Origin: Photobacterium alginatilyticum
GTDB lineage: Bacteria > Pseudomonadota > Gammaproteobacteria > Enterobacterales > Vibrionaceae
DNA: 64,000 bases
Direction: 5' to 3'
NCBI RefSeq assembly: GCF_009910675.1
Contig: NZ_RSEJ01000014.1
Coordinates: forward strand, 1-64,000
The translations under genes were made by a program, and so were the position numbers. Positions 54,890-63,338 of the stretch are shown in pieces (the stretch's first letter is position 1; every line of letters starts with the position of its first letter). The notes under the pieces are model-generated. The model was not told where the DNA came from, did not search any database, and saw nothing but the letters and a program-made list of their open reading frames with translations.

Positions 54890-56467
54890 TTATAAGCCTT
54901 GTTCCTTTGCCATCTTGAGTGCCAGCTTTGGCGCGTCCCAGAGTGACGGCAGCAAGATGAGTGAAACAGGTACTGCGGTAATGACTATGAAGGACTGCAG
55001 GGCAGAGACACCGCCCGAACCGAGCGAGATCAGGATGATTGCTGTCAGTCCCATCATGATCCCCCAGAAAGTACGAATAAACGCATTGGGCTCTGTCTCG
55101 CCGCTGATCACGACACTGATGGTATAGGTCATCGAGTCGCCGGTGGTGACGATAAAGATAGTCGTCAGGATCAGAAACAGGATAGAAACAATTAACGGGA
55201 ACGGCAGTTGCTGGGTGATGGCCAGCAGGGCACCCGGCAGGTTGAAGCCTTCGAAGGCTTTGCTCACCGAGCCCGGATCGGCAATTTCAAAGGCAACCCC
55301 AGAGCCACCGACGATAGTGAACCAGAAGCAGGTGATCAGCGGAGCAATGATGCTCAGGGTCATAACCAGCTGGCGAATGGTACGGCCGCGTGAAATGCGG
55401 GAGATAAAGATGGCCATCATCGGGCCGTAACCCAGGAACCAGCCCCAGAAGAATACCGTCCACCAGCTCAGCCAGCCCTCGTCACCGCGGTAGGTCGCCA
55501 TCGGCACAAAGTTGTCGAGCATGGCGCCGACGCCTTGCAGGTAGCCGTTAATAATAAAACCCGTCGGGCCAACCAGCAGCAGGTAGGCCATTAGCGCAAC
55601 AGCCAGAATGATGTTCCAGCGGCTCAGGATCTGGATCCCGCGGTTCAGCCCGCTCAGCGCCGACAGTGTATAGATTGCGATGGCAAAAAGGATGATGATG
55701 AACTGGGTGGTGAAGCCATCGGGAATATCGAACAGCGAATTCAGGGCAAAGCTGATTTGCAGGCCAAGGAAACCAATAGGGCCGATGGTGCCGGCTGCAA
55801 CGGCAATGATACAGCAGGCATCGATGGTGTTGCCCATTGCCCCTTTCAGCGCACGCTCACCCAATAGCGGGTACAGCAGGGTGCGAGGCTGCAGCGGTAG
55901 ACCTTTGTCATAGTGCAGGTGCATCAGGACAATGGAAGTCAGGCTGCCGGTAATGGCCCAGGCCAGGAATCCCCAGTGCATGAACGACTGTGACAAGGCA
56001 TTGATGGCGGTCTGCCATGGGCTGTCAGGCACGCCATACAGCGGCGGCGGGCTGACATAGTGGGCAATCGGCTCTGCCGCCGCCCAGAATACGCCGCCGC
56101 CGGCGAGCAGGGTGCAGAGCAGGATGGCTATCCAGCGGAAGCTGTCGATTTCCGGTGTATCCAGGCTGCCCAGTCTGACATGGCCGGTTTTACCGGCCGC
56201 AAGGGCCAGGCCGATCAAAAAGGTCAGCAGTAACAGGATTTGCCAGTACGGGCCGAAAAAGGTAACCGACCAGGAGAAGCCGGTATTGACGAAGGTGGAG
56301 AGCAGGGCATTGTCATACAGGGCGAGGGCAACGAACAGGGCGATAAACCCACCGCTTAGCCATTGCACCGGGCTTTTCAGTCCCAGTTTGTCTGATGCGG
56401 TTTGCTGCTTTGCCGATGGATGACGGGTCATAGGCTGTGCTTTAGCTGTGTTCATGATGTCGGACAT
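54890..56467 (-). CDS. BCCT family transporter
   Basis: A 525-residue betaine/choline/carnitine-type transporter with twelve predicted helices. The family helix-8 region reads WTVFFWGWFLGYGPMMAIF followed by ISRGRTIRQ. The usual form is WAWWISWSPF, so two substrate-box aromatics are changed (W to F, W to Y). The substrate is therefore probably not plain glycine betaine. FWAAAEPIAHY earlier also fits the family. M1 at 56467 has CTGGAGA upstream. It lies 90 bases downstream of the M19-type gene. Confidence 0.9.
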   Translation of the reverse strand: MSDIMNTAKAQPMTRHPSAKQQTASDKLGLKSPVQWLSGGFIALFVALALYDNALLSTFVNTGFSWSVTFFGPYWQILLLLTFLIGLALAAGKTGHVRLGSLDTPEIDSFRWIAILLCTLLAGGGVFWAAAEPIAHYVSPPPLYGVPDSPWQTAINALSQSFMHWGFLAWAITGSLTSIVLMHLHYDKGLPLQPRTLLYPLLGERALKGAMGNTIDACCIIAVAAGTIGPIGFLGLQISFALNSLFDIPDGFTTQFIIILFAIAIYTLSALSGLNRGIQILSRWNIILAVALMAYLLLVGPTGFIINGYLQGVGAMLDNFVPMATYRGDEGWLSWWTVFFWGWFLGYGPMMAIFISRISRGRTIRQLVMTLSIIAPLITCFWFTIVGGSGVAFEIADPGSVSKAFEGFNLPGALLAITQQLPFPLIVSILFLILTTIFIVTTGDSMTYTISVVISGETEPNAFIRTFWGIMMGLTAIILISLGSGGVSALQSFIVITAVPVSLILLPSLWDAPKLALKMAKEQGL

Positions 56468-56557
56468 ACAATGTCTCCAGACGTTATCGGATTTGCATGG
56501 GCAAAAAACGTAATGGTGACGGCCTGCATAAGAGTATAGTTATGGGCAGGCGGTCAG

Positions 56558-57547
56558 TTATTTGGCGGGCGCGAGGCCGTCTTTCAGGAAGCTGAACCAG
56601 TTTCCTCCCATGATCTGGCTTGTTTCCGTGTCGCTGAATCCTTGTTTCAACAAGCCGTTATAGATGTTCTCCATCCCTTCGGTACCGCTGAACCAGGGCA
56701 GAGCATCCGGCCAGCCGGCATTGCTGGACGAGCCTTCGCCATAGTCCATGGCCTTCGACCAGCGGCCGTTGCGCATCCACTCCAGCACTGCCTGCGGTTG
56801 GTTCAGGCAAAGATCGCTGCCGATACCCAGGTGTTCCACCCCGATCAGCTCTGCGGTGTCGGCAATCATCTGACAGAAGCGTTCCAGCGAGCACTGGCTG
56901 CCGTCCGGCAGGTGAAACGGGTAGAGGCTGAAGCCGAGTAATCCGCCGCGGCTGGCCAGCGACTTGATGACCTCGTCGGATTTGTTGCGCAGCGCGTCGT
57001 GGGCCGAGGCCGGGTTGGCATGGCTGATACAGATTGGCCGGGTTGACAGGTCAATCGCCTCGAGGGTCGAGCGCTCGGCACTGTGTGACATATCGATGAT
57101 CATCCCGACCCGGTTCATCTCCGCGATGGCCTGCTTGCCAAAGCGGGTGATTCCGCTGTCTTCCTGCTCATAGCAACCCGTCGCCAGCAGGCTCTGGTTG
57201 TTGTAGGTGAGCTGCATGATCAGCAGCCCCTGCTTGCGCATGATTTCGATCAGGCCGATTTCATCATCAATCGGCGAGCAATTCTGGGCCCCGAAAAAGA
57301 TACCGACCTTTCCTGTTTTCTTGGCCGTTTCGATATCGGCCATGCTCATTACAGGCATGATAAGGTCGCTGTGCTGCTCGAAGTGGCGGTTCCACTCGGC
57401 AAAACGGGTGAGGGTTTCGCGGGCGGTTTCGTGATACACCAGCGTGGCATGTACCGCGGTGATCCCGCTGGCCTTAAGTGTTTCAAAGTAGGCCCGATCC
57501 CAGTTGCAGTACTGCAGCCCGTCGATGATGATGCGATCCTGATACAT
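56558..57547 (-). CDS. M19 (membrane dipeptidase)-family protein lacking the HxD metal motif
   Basis: A 329-residue protein of the renal-dipeptidase amidohydrolase family. The usual DGHxD metal motif is replaced by IDGLQYCNWDR. Other family blocks remain: VGIFFGAQNCSPIDDE, GMIIDMSHS, ICISHANP and LGIGSDL. This form recalls the dipeptidase-like gene next to dgcAB, the dimethylglycine genes of Pseudomonas. It may hydrolyse or rearrange an amide, imine or lactam rather than a dipeptide. AAGGAG precedes ATG 57547. Nine bases separate it from the dehydrogenase gene. Confidence 0.85.
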   Translation of the reverse strand: MYQDRIIIDGLQYCNWDRAYFETLKASGITAVHATLVYHETARETLTRFAEWNRHFEQHSDLIMPVMSMADIETAKKTGKVGIFFGAQNCSPIDDEIGLIEIMRKQGLLIMQLTYNNQSLLATGCYEQEDSGITRFGKQAIAEMNRVGMIIDMSHSAERSTLEAIDLSTRPICISHANPASAHDALRNKSDEVIKSLASRGGLLGFSLYPFHLPDGSQCSLERFCQMIADTAELIGVEHLGIGSDLCLNQPQAVLEWMRNGRWSKAMDYGEGSSSNAGWPDALPWFSGTEGMENIYNGLLKQGFSDTETSQIMGGNWFSFLKDGLAPAK

Positions 57548-57556
57548 AAAAGCTCC

Positions 57557-59005
57557 TTAGTAAGGGCGCTGGTAGGCAGTTTTCACTACGGTGTAGAACT
57601 CTTTGGCGTACTGGCCCTGCTCGCGGGGACCAAAGCTTGACTGCTTGCGGCCACCGAACGGGACATGATAGTCCGTACCTGCCGTTGGCAGGTTCACCAT
57701 GACGCAGCCTGTTTGTGCCTGCTGCTTGAACAAGGCACTGGTTCGCAGGCTCTGGGTGATAATGCCGCCAGTCAGGCCGAAGCGGGTATCGTTGACCGTG
57801 GCAATGGCTTCATCCAGATCGGCGACACGAATAACACTGGCCATCGGGGCAAAGACTTCTTCCTGGTTGACGTCCCAGTGGTTCTGGGTGCCAAGGAATA
57901 GGGTGGGTGCCATGTAGTAGCCGTCATGTTCCAGGCTGAGCTTTTCGCCGCCGAAAGCCAGTTCGGCACCGTGCTGGCGGGCCTTTTCAATCCAGTCCAG
58001 GTTTGACTGCAGCTGGTTGCCATCGACTACCGGCCCCATGAACACCCCGTCTTCGAGGGCATGGCCGATTTTGAGCGTACTCATGCGCTTGATGAGTGCC
58101 TCGACATAGGCATCATGGATGCTGTCAACCACTACCAGCCGTGATGAGGCAGTGCATTTCTGGCCGGCGCCGGAGAAGGAACCCATGATGGTTGCCTCGA
58201 CAGCTGTGTGGATATCGGCATCGTCGGCAACGACCAGGGCGTTCTTGCTGCCCATTTCAAGCTGGCAGCGAACAAAGTTGGGTGCTGTGGCGGCAGCGAC
58301 CTTACGGCCGGTATCAACCGAGCCGGTGAAGCTGACGGCATTGATTTGATCGGAGTTGATCAGGGTATTGCCAACCTCGGAACCACTGCCAAGCACCAAA
58401 TTGAAGGTCCCTGCCGGCAGACCCTGGCGGTGAATGATTTCAGTCAGGGCAACGGCACTGGCTGGCGTCAGGTTGGCCGGTTTCCAGATCACGCTGTTGC
58501 CGAAGGCCAGTGCCGGGGCAATTTTCCAGGCTGCAGTGGCTGTCGGGAAGTTCCAGGGCGAAATGATAGCCACGACGCCGACGGCTTCCCGGTTGACTTC
58601 GACCGAGACACCCGGACGAACAGACTCGGCAATATCACCCATCTGACGCAGCACTTCGGCCGCGTAGTACTGGAAGAACTGACCGGCACGGTAGATTTCT
58701 CCGCGCCCCTCGGCAAAGGGCTTGCCTTCTTCGCTCGACAGCAAGGTGCCCAGTTCGTCACAGCGGGCGATCAGCTCGTCGCCAATGGCCTGCAGTACTT
58801 TTTGTTTTTGCTCCAGCGGCGTTTTTTCCCACTCGGGCTGTGCCGCTCTGGCGGCATCGATAGCGTGCTGAACCTGCTGCTGGCTGGCCTGGGCAAATTC
58901 TCCGAGGTTCTGGCTGATATCAGATGGGTTGATGTTGCTGATAGTCGTTGTGCCTGACTGCCACTCACCGGCAATGTAGAGGGCTTTTTCTGCGTCAAAT
59001 GTCAT
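57557..59005 (-). CDS. Semialdehyde-type NAD(P)-dependent aldehyde dehydrogenase
   Basis: A 482-residue aldehyde dehydrogenase. Motifs: SPWNFPTATAAWKIAPAL, the general base Glu250 in LEMGSKNALVV, and Cys284 in GAGQKCTASSRLVV. EMGSKN in place of ELGGKN and the HVPFGGRKQSSFGPREQG end are typical of alpha-ketoglutarate-semialdehyde (2,5-dioxopentanoate) dehydrogenases. A dicarboxylic semialdehyde substrate is therefore likely. AAGGAC lies before ATG 59005. RidA is 76 bases upstream and the M19-type gene 9 bases downstream. Confidence 0.9.
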   Translation of the reverse strand: MTFDAEKALYIAGEWQSGTTTISNINPSDISQNLGEFAQASQQQVQHAIDAARAAQPEWEKTPLEQKQKVLQAIGDELIARCDELGTLLSSEEGKPFAEGRGEIYRAGQFFQYYAAEVLRQMGDIAESVRPGVSVEVNREAVGVVAIISPWNFPTATAAWKIAPALAFGNSVIWKPANLTPASAVALTEIIHRQGLPAGTFNLVLGSGSEVGNTLINSDQINAVSFTGSVDTGRKVAAATAPNFVRCQLEMGSKNALVVADDADIHTAVEATIMGSFSGAGQKCTASSRLVVVDSIHDAYVEALIKRMSTLKIGHALEDGVFMGPVVDGNQLQSNLDWIEKARQHGAELAFGGEKLSLEHDGYYMAPTLFLGTQNHWDVNQEEVFAPMASVIRVADLDEAIATVNDTRFGLTGGIITQSLRTSALFKQQAQTGCVMVNLPTAGTDYHVPFGGRKQSSFGPREQGQYAKEFYTVVKTAYQRPY

Positions 59006-59081
59006 GGGACTGTCCTTGAAATAATGCGTGATCTGATCCGGTTTTCCGATCAGCCTTTATATGTAGTGCTAGATCTGTCTG

Positions 59082-59477
59082 TCATTGGTCACCGACGGCA
59101 GCGTAGACGACCAGCTCGACAAGCATCTCTTCCCGTGCCAGTCCGGCAACAACAACGGCGGCACGGTTAGGGTAAGGGGCGTTGAAATAATCGGCGTAAA
59201 TCTTGTTGACCGTGGCCAGGTCGCTACGGTCGGTCACATAAATCAGTACCTGGAGGACGGCATCGGTCGAGACACCGGCGCACTCCAGGGTGTGGACCAG
59301 GTTATCCAGTGTCTGGCGGGTCTGGGCTTCAATTCCGCCCTCGATGACGCAGCCGGACTGATCGATAGGTATCTGTGCGGTGTACAGGGTGCCGTTGTTG
59401 ACGACGGCCCACTCCAGAGGTGCCTTCGAGGCGAACAGTGATGTAGGAACGGCTTTTTTGGCTGCTGTGACTGACAT
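59082..59477 (-). CDS. RidA family enamine/imine deaminase-like protein
   Basis: A 131-residue YjgF/RidA protein that forms trimers. The catalytic Arg105 is in PYPNRAAVVV, and the LVEL-VVYA end is present. RidA proteins hydrolyse reactive enamines and imines made by PLP or amine-oxidising enzymes. It is the first gene of the minus-strand cluster and is divergent from a LysR regulator. It likely clears an imine intermediate of the pathway. Confidence 0.92.
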   Translation of the reverse strand: MSVTAAKKAVPTSLFASKAPLEWAVVNNGTLYTAQIPIDQSGCVIEGGIEAQTRQTLDNLVHTLECAGVSTDAVLQVLIYVTDRSDLATVNKIYADYFNAPYPNRAAVVVAGLAREEMLVELVVYAAVGDQ

Positions 59478-59538
59478 ATCTCACCTGTGATGTAACAAGA
59501 ATGTTTCAATGTGGTTAAATAATGCACATAATAGGGTG

Positions 59539-59586
59539 ATAAATCGAATGGTTTATTTCTGACACTTGATAAGTTTTTTTTATCAA
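59539..59586. promoter_or_regulatory. Candidate LysR binding sites in the divergent promoter
   Basis: Two inverted repeats lie between ridA and the LysR gene: ATAAA-N8-TTTAT (59539-59556) and TTGATAA-N7-TTATCAA (59566-59586). Both have the AT-rich T-N11-A look of LysR sites and sit where a regulator could control both directions. Binding is inferred only. Confidence 0.5.
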
Positions 59587-59634
59587 AAAAGGCGGTGAAT
59601 TGATCGTGTTGCAGGTATCAATAAGGACAATGAT

Positions 59635-60525
59635 ATGGACATGAAGCTACAGCAGCTGAAGCATTTCTCGCTGGTTGTGCAGGAGGGGGGCTTTCGGGCC
59701 GCTTCCGCCAAGGCGAACCGGTCTCAGGCGGCGCTGTCGACGTCGGTCAAAGAGCTGGAAAAAATCCTTGGTCAGCCTTTGTTTGAGTCTGGCCATAAAG
59801 CCAAACTGACCCCTTATGGCGAGGTCTGTCTTCCGAAAGTTGATCAGTTTCTTCGGTTATATCAGGCGCTGGATAGCGACTTGCGGGCGGCGGCTATCGG
59901 CCAGCAGGGGCAGGTTAGGATTGCCTGCGTGCCGTCGGTGGCGGCAAAGCTGATCCCCAAGGTGCTGGCACAGTTCAGTACCAGCTATCCGCAGGTGGAG
60001 GTCTCGCTGGTTGATGATAATGCCGCCGGGGTCGAGGCCAGGCTGCTGGCCGGGGAGGTGGATCTGGCACTGGGTAATTGCCTGCATGTCAACGACGAGC
60101 GGATTGATTTTACGCCGTTGCTGTCTGATCGGCTGGGGGTGGTGTGCTTGCATGATCACCCCATCGCAGCCATGGCCGACGGGGTGAAGTGGCGCCAGGT
60201 CACGGCGTATCCGTTTATCAAGAATGGCACCTGTAAACTGCTGGATCCGACCCCGGCCCGGGTCCTGAGTGAAAGTGCGCTGTATACCGTGGAAAACATA
60301 ACTTCGTTGTTTTCGGTATTGTCGCTAGGGATTGGGGTCACGACACTGCCCAAACTGGCATTTCCCGAGACAGAAACGCCGCTGGTGTGGCGGCCTCTGA
60401 TTGACCCTAAAGTCGAGCGCCAGATCGGGATTTTCCGTCTGTTTGACCGCCATATCTCGCCGGCGGCCAATGCCTTCTTTGCCCTGTGCTGCGAGCAACT
60501 GCAAGACCGGGAATATGCGCAGTAA
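59635..60525 (+). CDS. LysR-family regulator of the accessory cluster
   Basis: A 296-residue LysR regulator. The helix-turn-helix is HFSLVVQEGGFRAASAKA followed by NRSQAALSTSVKELE. The effector domain starts near residue 90 (GQVRIACVPSVAAKLIP). ATG 59635 has AAGGA seven bases upstream. It is divergent from ridA with palindromes between, so it probably controls the cluster, with the imported substrate or an intermediate as effector. Its end lies 18 bases from the convergent greB stop. Confidence 0.92.
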   Translation: MDMKLQQLKHFSLVVQEGGFRAASAKANRSQAALSTSVKELEKILGQPLFESGHKAKLTPYGEVCLPKVDQFLRLYQALDSDLRAAAIGQQGQVRIACVPSVAAKLIPKVLAQFSTSYPQVEVSLVDDNAAGVEARLLAGEVDLALGNCLHVNDERIDFTPLLSDRLGVVCLHDHPIAAMADGVKWRQVTAYPFIKNGTCKLLDPTPARVLSESALYTVENITSLFSVLSLGIGVTTLPKLAFPETETPLVWRPLIDPKVERQIGIFRLFDRHISPAANAFFALCCEQLQDREYAQ

Positions 60526-60543
60526 CGAGTTTGTAGTGAGCTG

Positions 60544-61014
60544 TCAGGTATAGCGGATACTGTTGACGAACCATTCCTTCTTGCCAGCCGGGGTGTTGAC
60601 TTCGAATTCGTCGTCGACCTCTTTTTTCAGCAGCGCCCTCGCCATCGGCGAGTCGATGGAGATATAGTCATTGCGGCCATAGATTTCATCCGGACCGACA
60701 ATGCGGAAGGTTTTGGTTTCGCCGTCATCGTTTTCGATCTCGACCCAGGCACCGAAGAAGACTTTGCCGTCCTGCTGAGGGGAATAGTCAACGACCTGGA
60801 CGATTTCCAGCCGCTTGCGCAGAAAGCGTACCCGGCGATCAATTTCTCGCAGGCGCTTCTTGTTGTACTGGTAGTCAGCGTTTTCGCTGCGATCGCCCAG
60901 GCTGGCAGCCCAGGTGACTTTCTTGGTCACTTCCGGCCGTTCTTCCTTCCACAGGAAGTCTAACTCCTCTCTGAGCCTGGTATACCCCTCGCGCGTGATC
61001 AGGTTGGTTTTCAT
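60544..61014 (-). CDS. greB: Transcription elongation factor GreB
   Basis: A 156-residue factor that inserts a coiled coil into RNA polymerase to stimulate transcript cleavage. The coiled-coil tip carries WAASLGDRSENADYQYNKKR with the two catalytic acidic residues, and LRKRLEIVQVVDYSP is the GreB form. In E. coli greB is directly upstream of tex; here both remain on the same strand but 8.4 kb apart. Confidence 0.97.
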   Translation of the reverse strand: MKTNLITREGYTRLREELDFLWKEERPEVTKKVTWAASLGDRSENADYQYNKKRLREIDRRVRFLRKRLEIVQVVDYSPQQDGKVFFGAWVEIENDDGETKTFRIVGPDEIYGRNDYISIDSPMARALLKKEVDDEFEVNTPAGKKEWFVNSIRYT

Positions 61015-61159
61015 GGTGTGGATCCAAATCTGGTTGTAGGCTGGATAAATCTTCTAACGCTTTGACGGTGAGGTCAATCTTCGCGCTTGAATTGCTGCTG
61101 TTTCATCATGTTTCGGCTGCTGGCGGGAAAAGGCGAATAAGCTGGAAAAGAAAGAAGAA

Positions 61160-61203
61160 AAGAGAAAAGAAAAGGCGAGAGATATTGAAATCCTCTCGCC
61201 TTT
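61160..61203 (-). terminator. Terminator of the chemoreceptor gene
   Basis: On the minus strand an 11-bp stem (AAAGGCGAGAG/CTCTCGCCTTT, 11-base loop) is followed by a long T/C run; the plus strand shows the matching polypurine tract 61143-61181. Confidence 0.85.
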
Positions 61204-61235
61204 GGTTGGTAGGGTAACAATCGACCAGATAAACG

Positions 61236-63338
61236 TTAGTATTTAAATTTGTTTAGCTTATCTTCCACGTCGCTGGTTTGCGTCAGCATTCCCTTTGCCT
61301 CATGGCTGGAAGTTTCTGCACTCTGGGCAGCCTTGCCGGTGATATCTGTGATCGTACTGATATTGCGGTTGATATCTTCCGTAACCTGATGCTGCTCCTC
61401 GGCCGCGGTTGCAATCTGACAGACCATCTCCTGCATGGTTGAGGTGGTTGCCATCAGCGCCTCAAGCTCCATGACGGCAGTTTTACTGCTTTCGATGCTG
61501 TTGCGACTGTAGGTCTGGCCGTTGGAAATAGCTTCAACTGTCAGTTGTATCTGGCTTTGGAAGCGGTCGATCATCTGCTGGATTTCTTCCGTCGAGTTCT
61601 GGGTCTTGGAAGCCAACTGGCGTACTTCATCGGCAACAACGGCAAACCCACGACCGTGCTCGCCGGCACGTGCGGCTTCTATTGCGGCATTTAACGCCAG
61701 CAAGTTGGTCTGATCGGAAATGCTGCGAATGACCTCGAGAATGCTGCTGATCTGGTGGCTCTGGGTCTCCAGCTCAACAATGGTCTCCGTGGAGCGCTCC
61801 ATCTCCTCTCCGAGCTGGCTGATCATGTTGGCACTGTCATTGACCACGTCGCTACAGCGTGTAATCGCCTGGTTGGCTTCTTCTACTGAGCTGGCGGTAT
61901 TGGCCACATTGTTAGCGACCTCGCTGGCAGTACAGGCCATCTCATTGATGGCGGTAGCGACTTGTTCCAGCTCCTGGCGTTGTTGCTGCACGCCCTGGTG
62001 CGAGGTTTCGGCGATACCGGCCGAGCGATTGGCAGACAACTTCAGATTTTCTACCGAGCCGGCAATATCGCGGATCATCCCCTGCAATGAGGCCATGAGG
62101 GTGTTAAGCCCGTGCATCAGCAAACCGGTTTCGTCTTTTCTGGTGACATCCAGGCGATAGGTCAGATCGCCGCCGGCCTGACCGAGCTGGCGGACGATAT
62201 CCACCACTTGCTGAATTGGTGTGGAAATCCGCTTGGCCATCAGATAGAGCACAGCAAGGGCAAAGAGGGAGATCACCACGCCTGCAATCAGCTGGCTGTT
62301 GAGGAAGTCGCCGAACGAGCTGTTCAGCTCGCGTTGCAGGGCATTGATATCCGCTAGCAGCTCGGCCTTGGGGACCGAGATCCACAGCATCCACGGTGTA
62401 TCGGTATTGCCGACCCGGATTGGTGTCACCAGGCTGGAGAATTCCTCTGTCGAGTTCCAGACTTGCTTACCGGCCTGGAACTGGGCTTTGCGCTGGCTCC
62501 AGTCAGACAGCACCTCACCGAGCGGGGAGACCGGGTTGGTGTCTCCGGCGACCACCCCGCGGTAGGTGATAATGCTGACATGGGAGTTCGGACCGAATTT
62601 ATCGCGCTGGAGCTTGAGTGCCAGCTCGTTGATAAAGTTGACCGACAAATCGATGCCGAGCATACCGATAGTACGGCCGTTGGCCTTGATTGGGGTGACC
62701 AGATTGGCCATCAGCACCTGCTTGCCCTGTACATCATAGGCCCAGGGGTCGATCAGACAGCTGCGCCCGGTTTCCAGCGGGCAGAGATACCATTCGCTGA
62801 CGCGGGTACCTGTTTTGGTCTGGTCCTGGATATAAAAGCGATCGGAATCTACTGCCGAGGGCTTGAGCTGGTTATCGTTGCCGCGAGTCCAGTAGACGTT
62901 GAACTGGCCCTTGCCGTCGATGGACTCATAGGTCGAATCTTTGCCATCCCATGCGTCGGGCTCGAAGGCGATATAGGCCCCCAGGAACTTCTGGTTACCG
63001 GCCAGCAGATCACGGACCATCAGCGAGAGGTCTTCGCGGCTCAGTCTGCTTGGCTTGTCAGTCGAGCCAGCCATCCCCGAGACGACACTGGCCATGGCTT
63101 CTGCCGAGTTCATCGCTACCGAGAGCTGGTTTTGGATCTGCTCGGAGTGAAACTTGCTGGTTTCTTCCAGCAGCTCGGTCAGCGTACTGTCAGCAAAGTT
63201 ATAGGTTTTGCTGTGTACCATGTCCTCTAGCTGGCCGGAGTATTTCAGTCCGACCAGAAGCACCGCGACGAGTGAGAAAAACAGGCAGCTGGCAGCGCCG
63301 ATTATGATTTGATGTCGTATAGACTTGAGTGAAATCAT
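61236..63338 (-). CDS. Methyl-accepting chemotaxis protein with dCache sensor
   Basis: A 700-residue chemoreceptor. Helix 1 is at about 11-32, the periplasmic region of some 310 residues has a double-Cache pattern ([15 protein letters not shown], then [11 protein letters not shown]), and helix 2 is at about 350-370. A HAMP segment and signalling domain follow, with the tip [20 protein letters not shown]. It lacks a C-terminal CheR-binding pentapeptide. Its ATG overlaps the stop of the SGNH hydrolase gene, so both are coupled. The ligand is unknown; amino or organic acids are common for dCache. Confidence 0.94.
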   Translation of the reverse strand: MISLKSIRHQIIIGAASCLFFSLVAVLLVGLKYSGQLEDMVHSKTYNFADSTLTELLEETSKFHSEQIQNQLSVAMNSAEAMASVVSGMAGSTDKPSRLSREDLSLMVRDLLAGNQKFLGAYIAFEPDAWDGKDSTYESIDGKGQFNVYWTRGNDNQLKPSAVDSDRFYIQDQTKTGTRVSEWYLCPLETGRSCLIDPWAYDVQGKQVLMANLVTPIKANGRTIGMLGIDLSVNFINELALKLQRDKFGPNSHVSIITYRGVVAGDTNPVSPLGEVLSDWSQRKAQFQAGKQVWNSTEEFSSLVTPIRVGNTDTPWMLWISVPKAELLADINALQRELNSSFGDFLNSQLIAGVVISLFALAVLYLMAKRISTPIQQVVDIVRQLGQAGGDLTYRLDVTRKDETGLLMHGLNTLMASLQGMIRDIAGSVENLKLSANRSAGIAETSHQGVQQQRQELEQVATAINEMACTASEVANNVANTASSVEEANQAITRCSDVVNDSANMISQLGEEMERSTETIVELETQSHQISSILEVIRSISDQTNLLALNAAIEAARAGEHGRGFAVVADEVRQLASKTQNSTEEIQQMIDRFQSQIQLTVEAISNGQTYSRNSIESSKTAVMELEALMATTSTMQEMVCQIATAAEEQHQVTEDINRNISTITDITGKAAQSAETSSHEAKGMLTQTSDVEDKLNKFKY

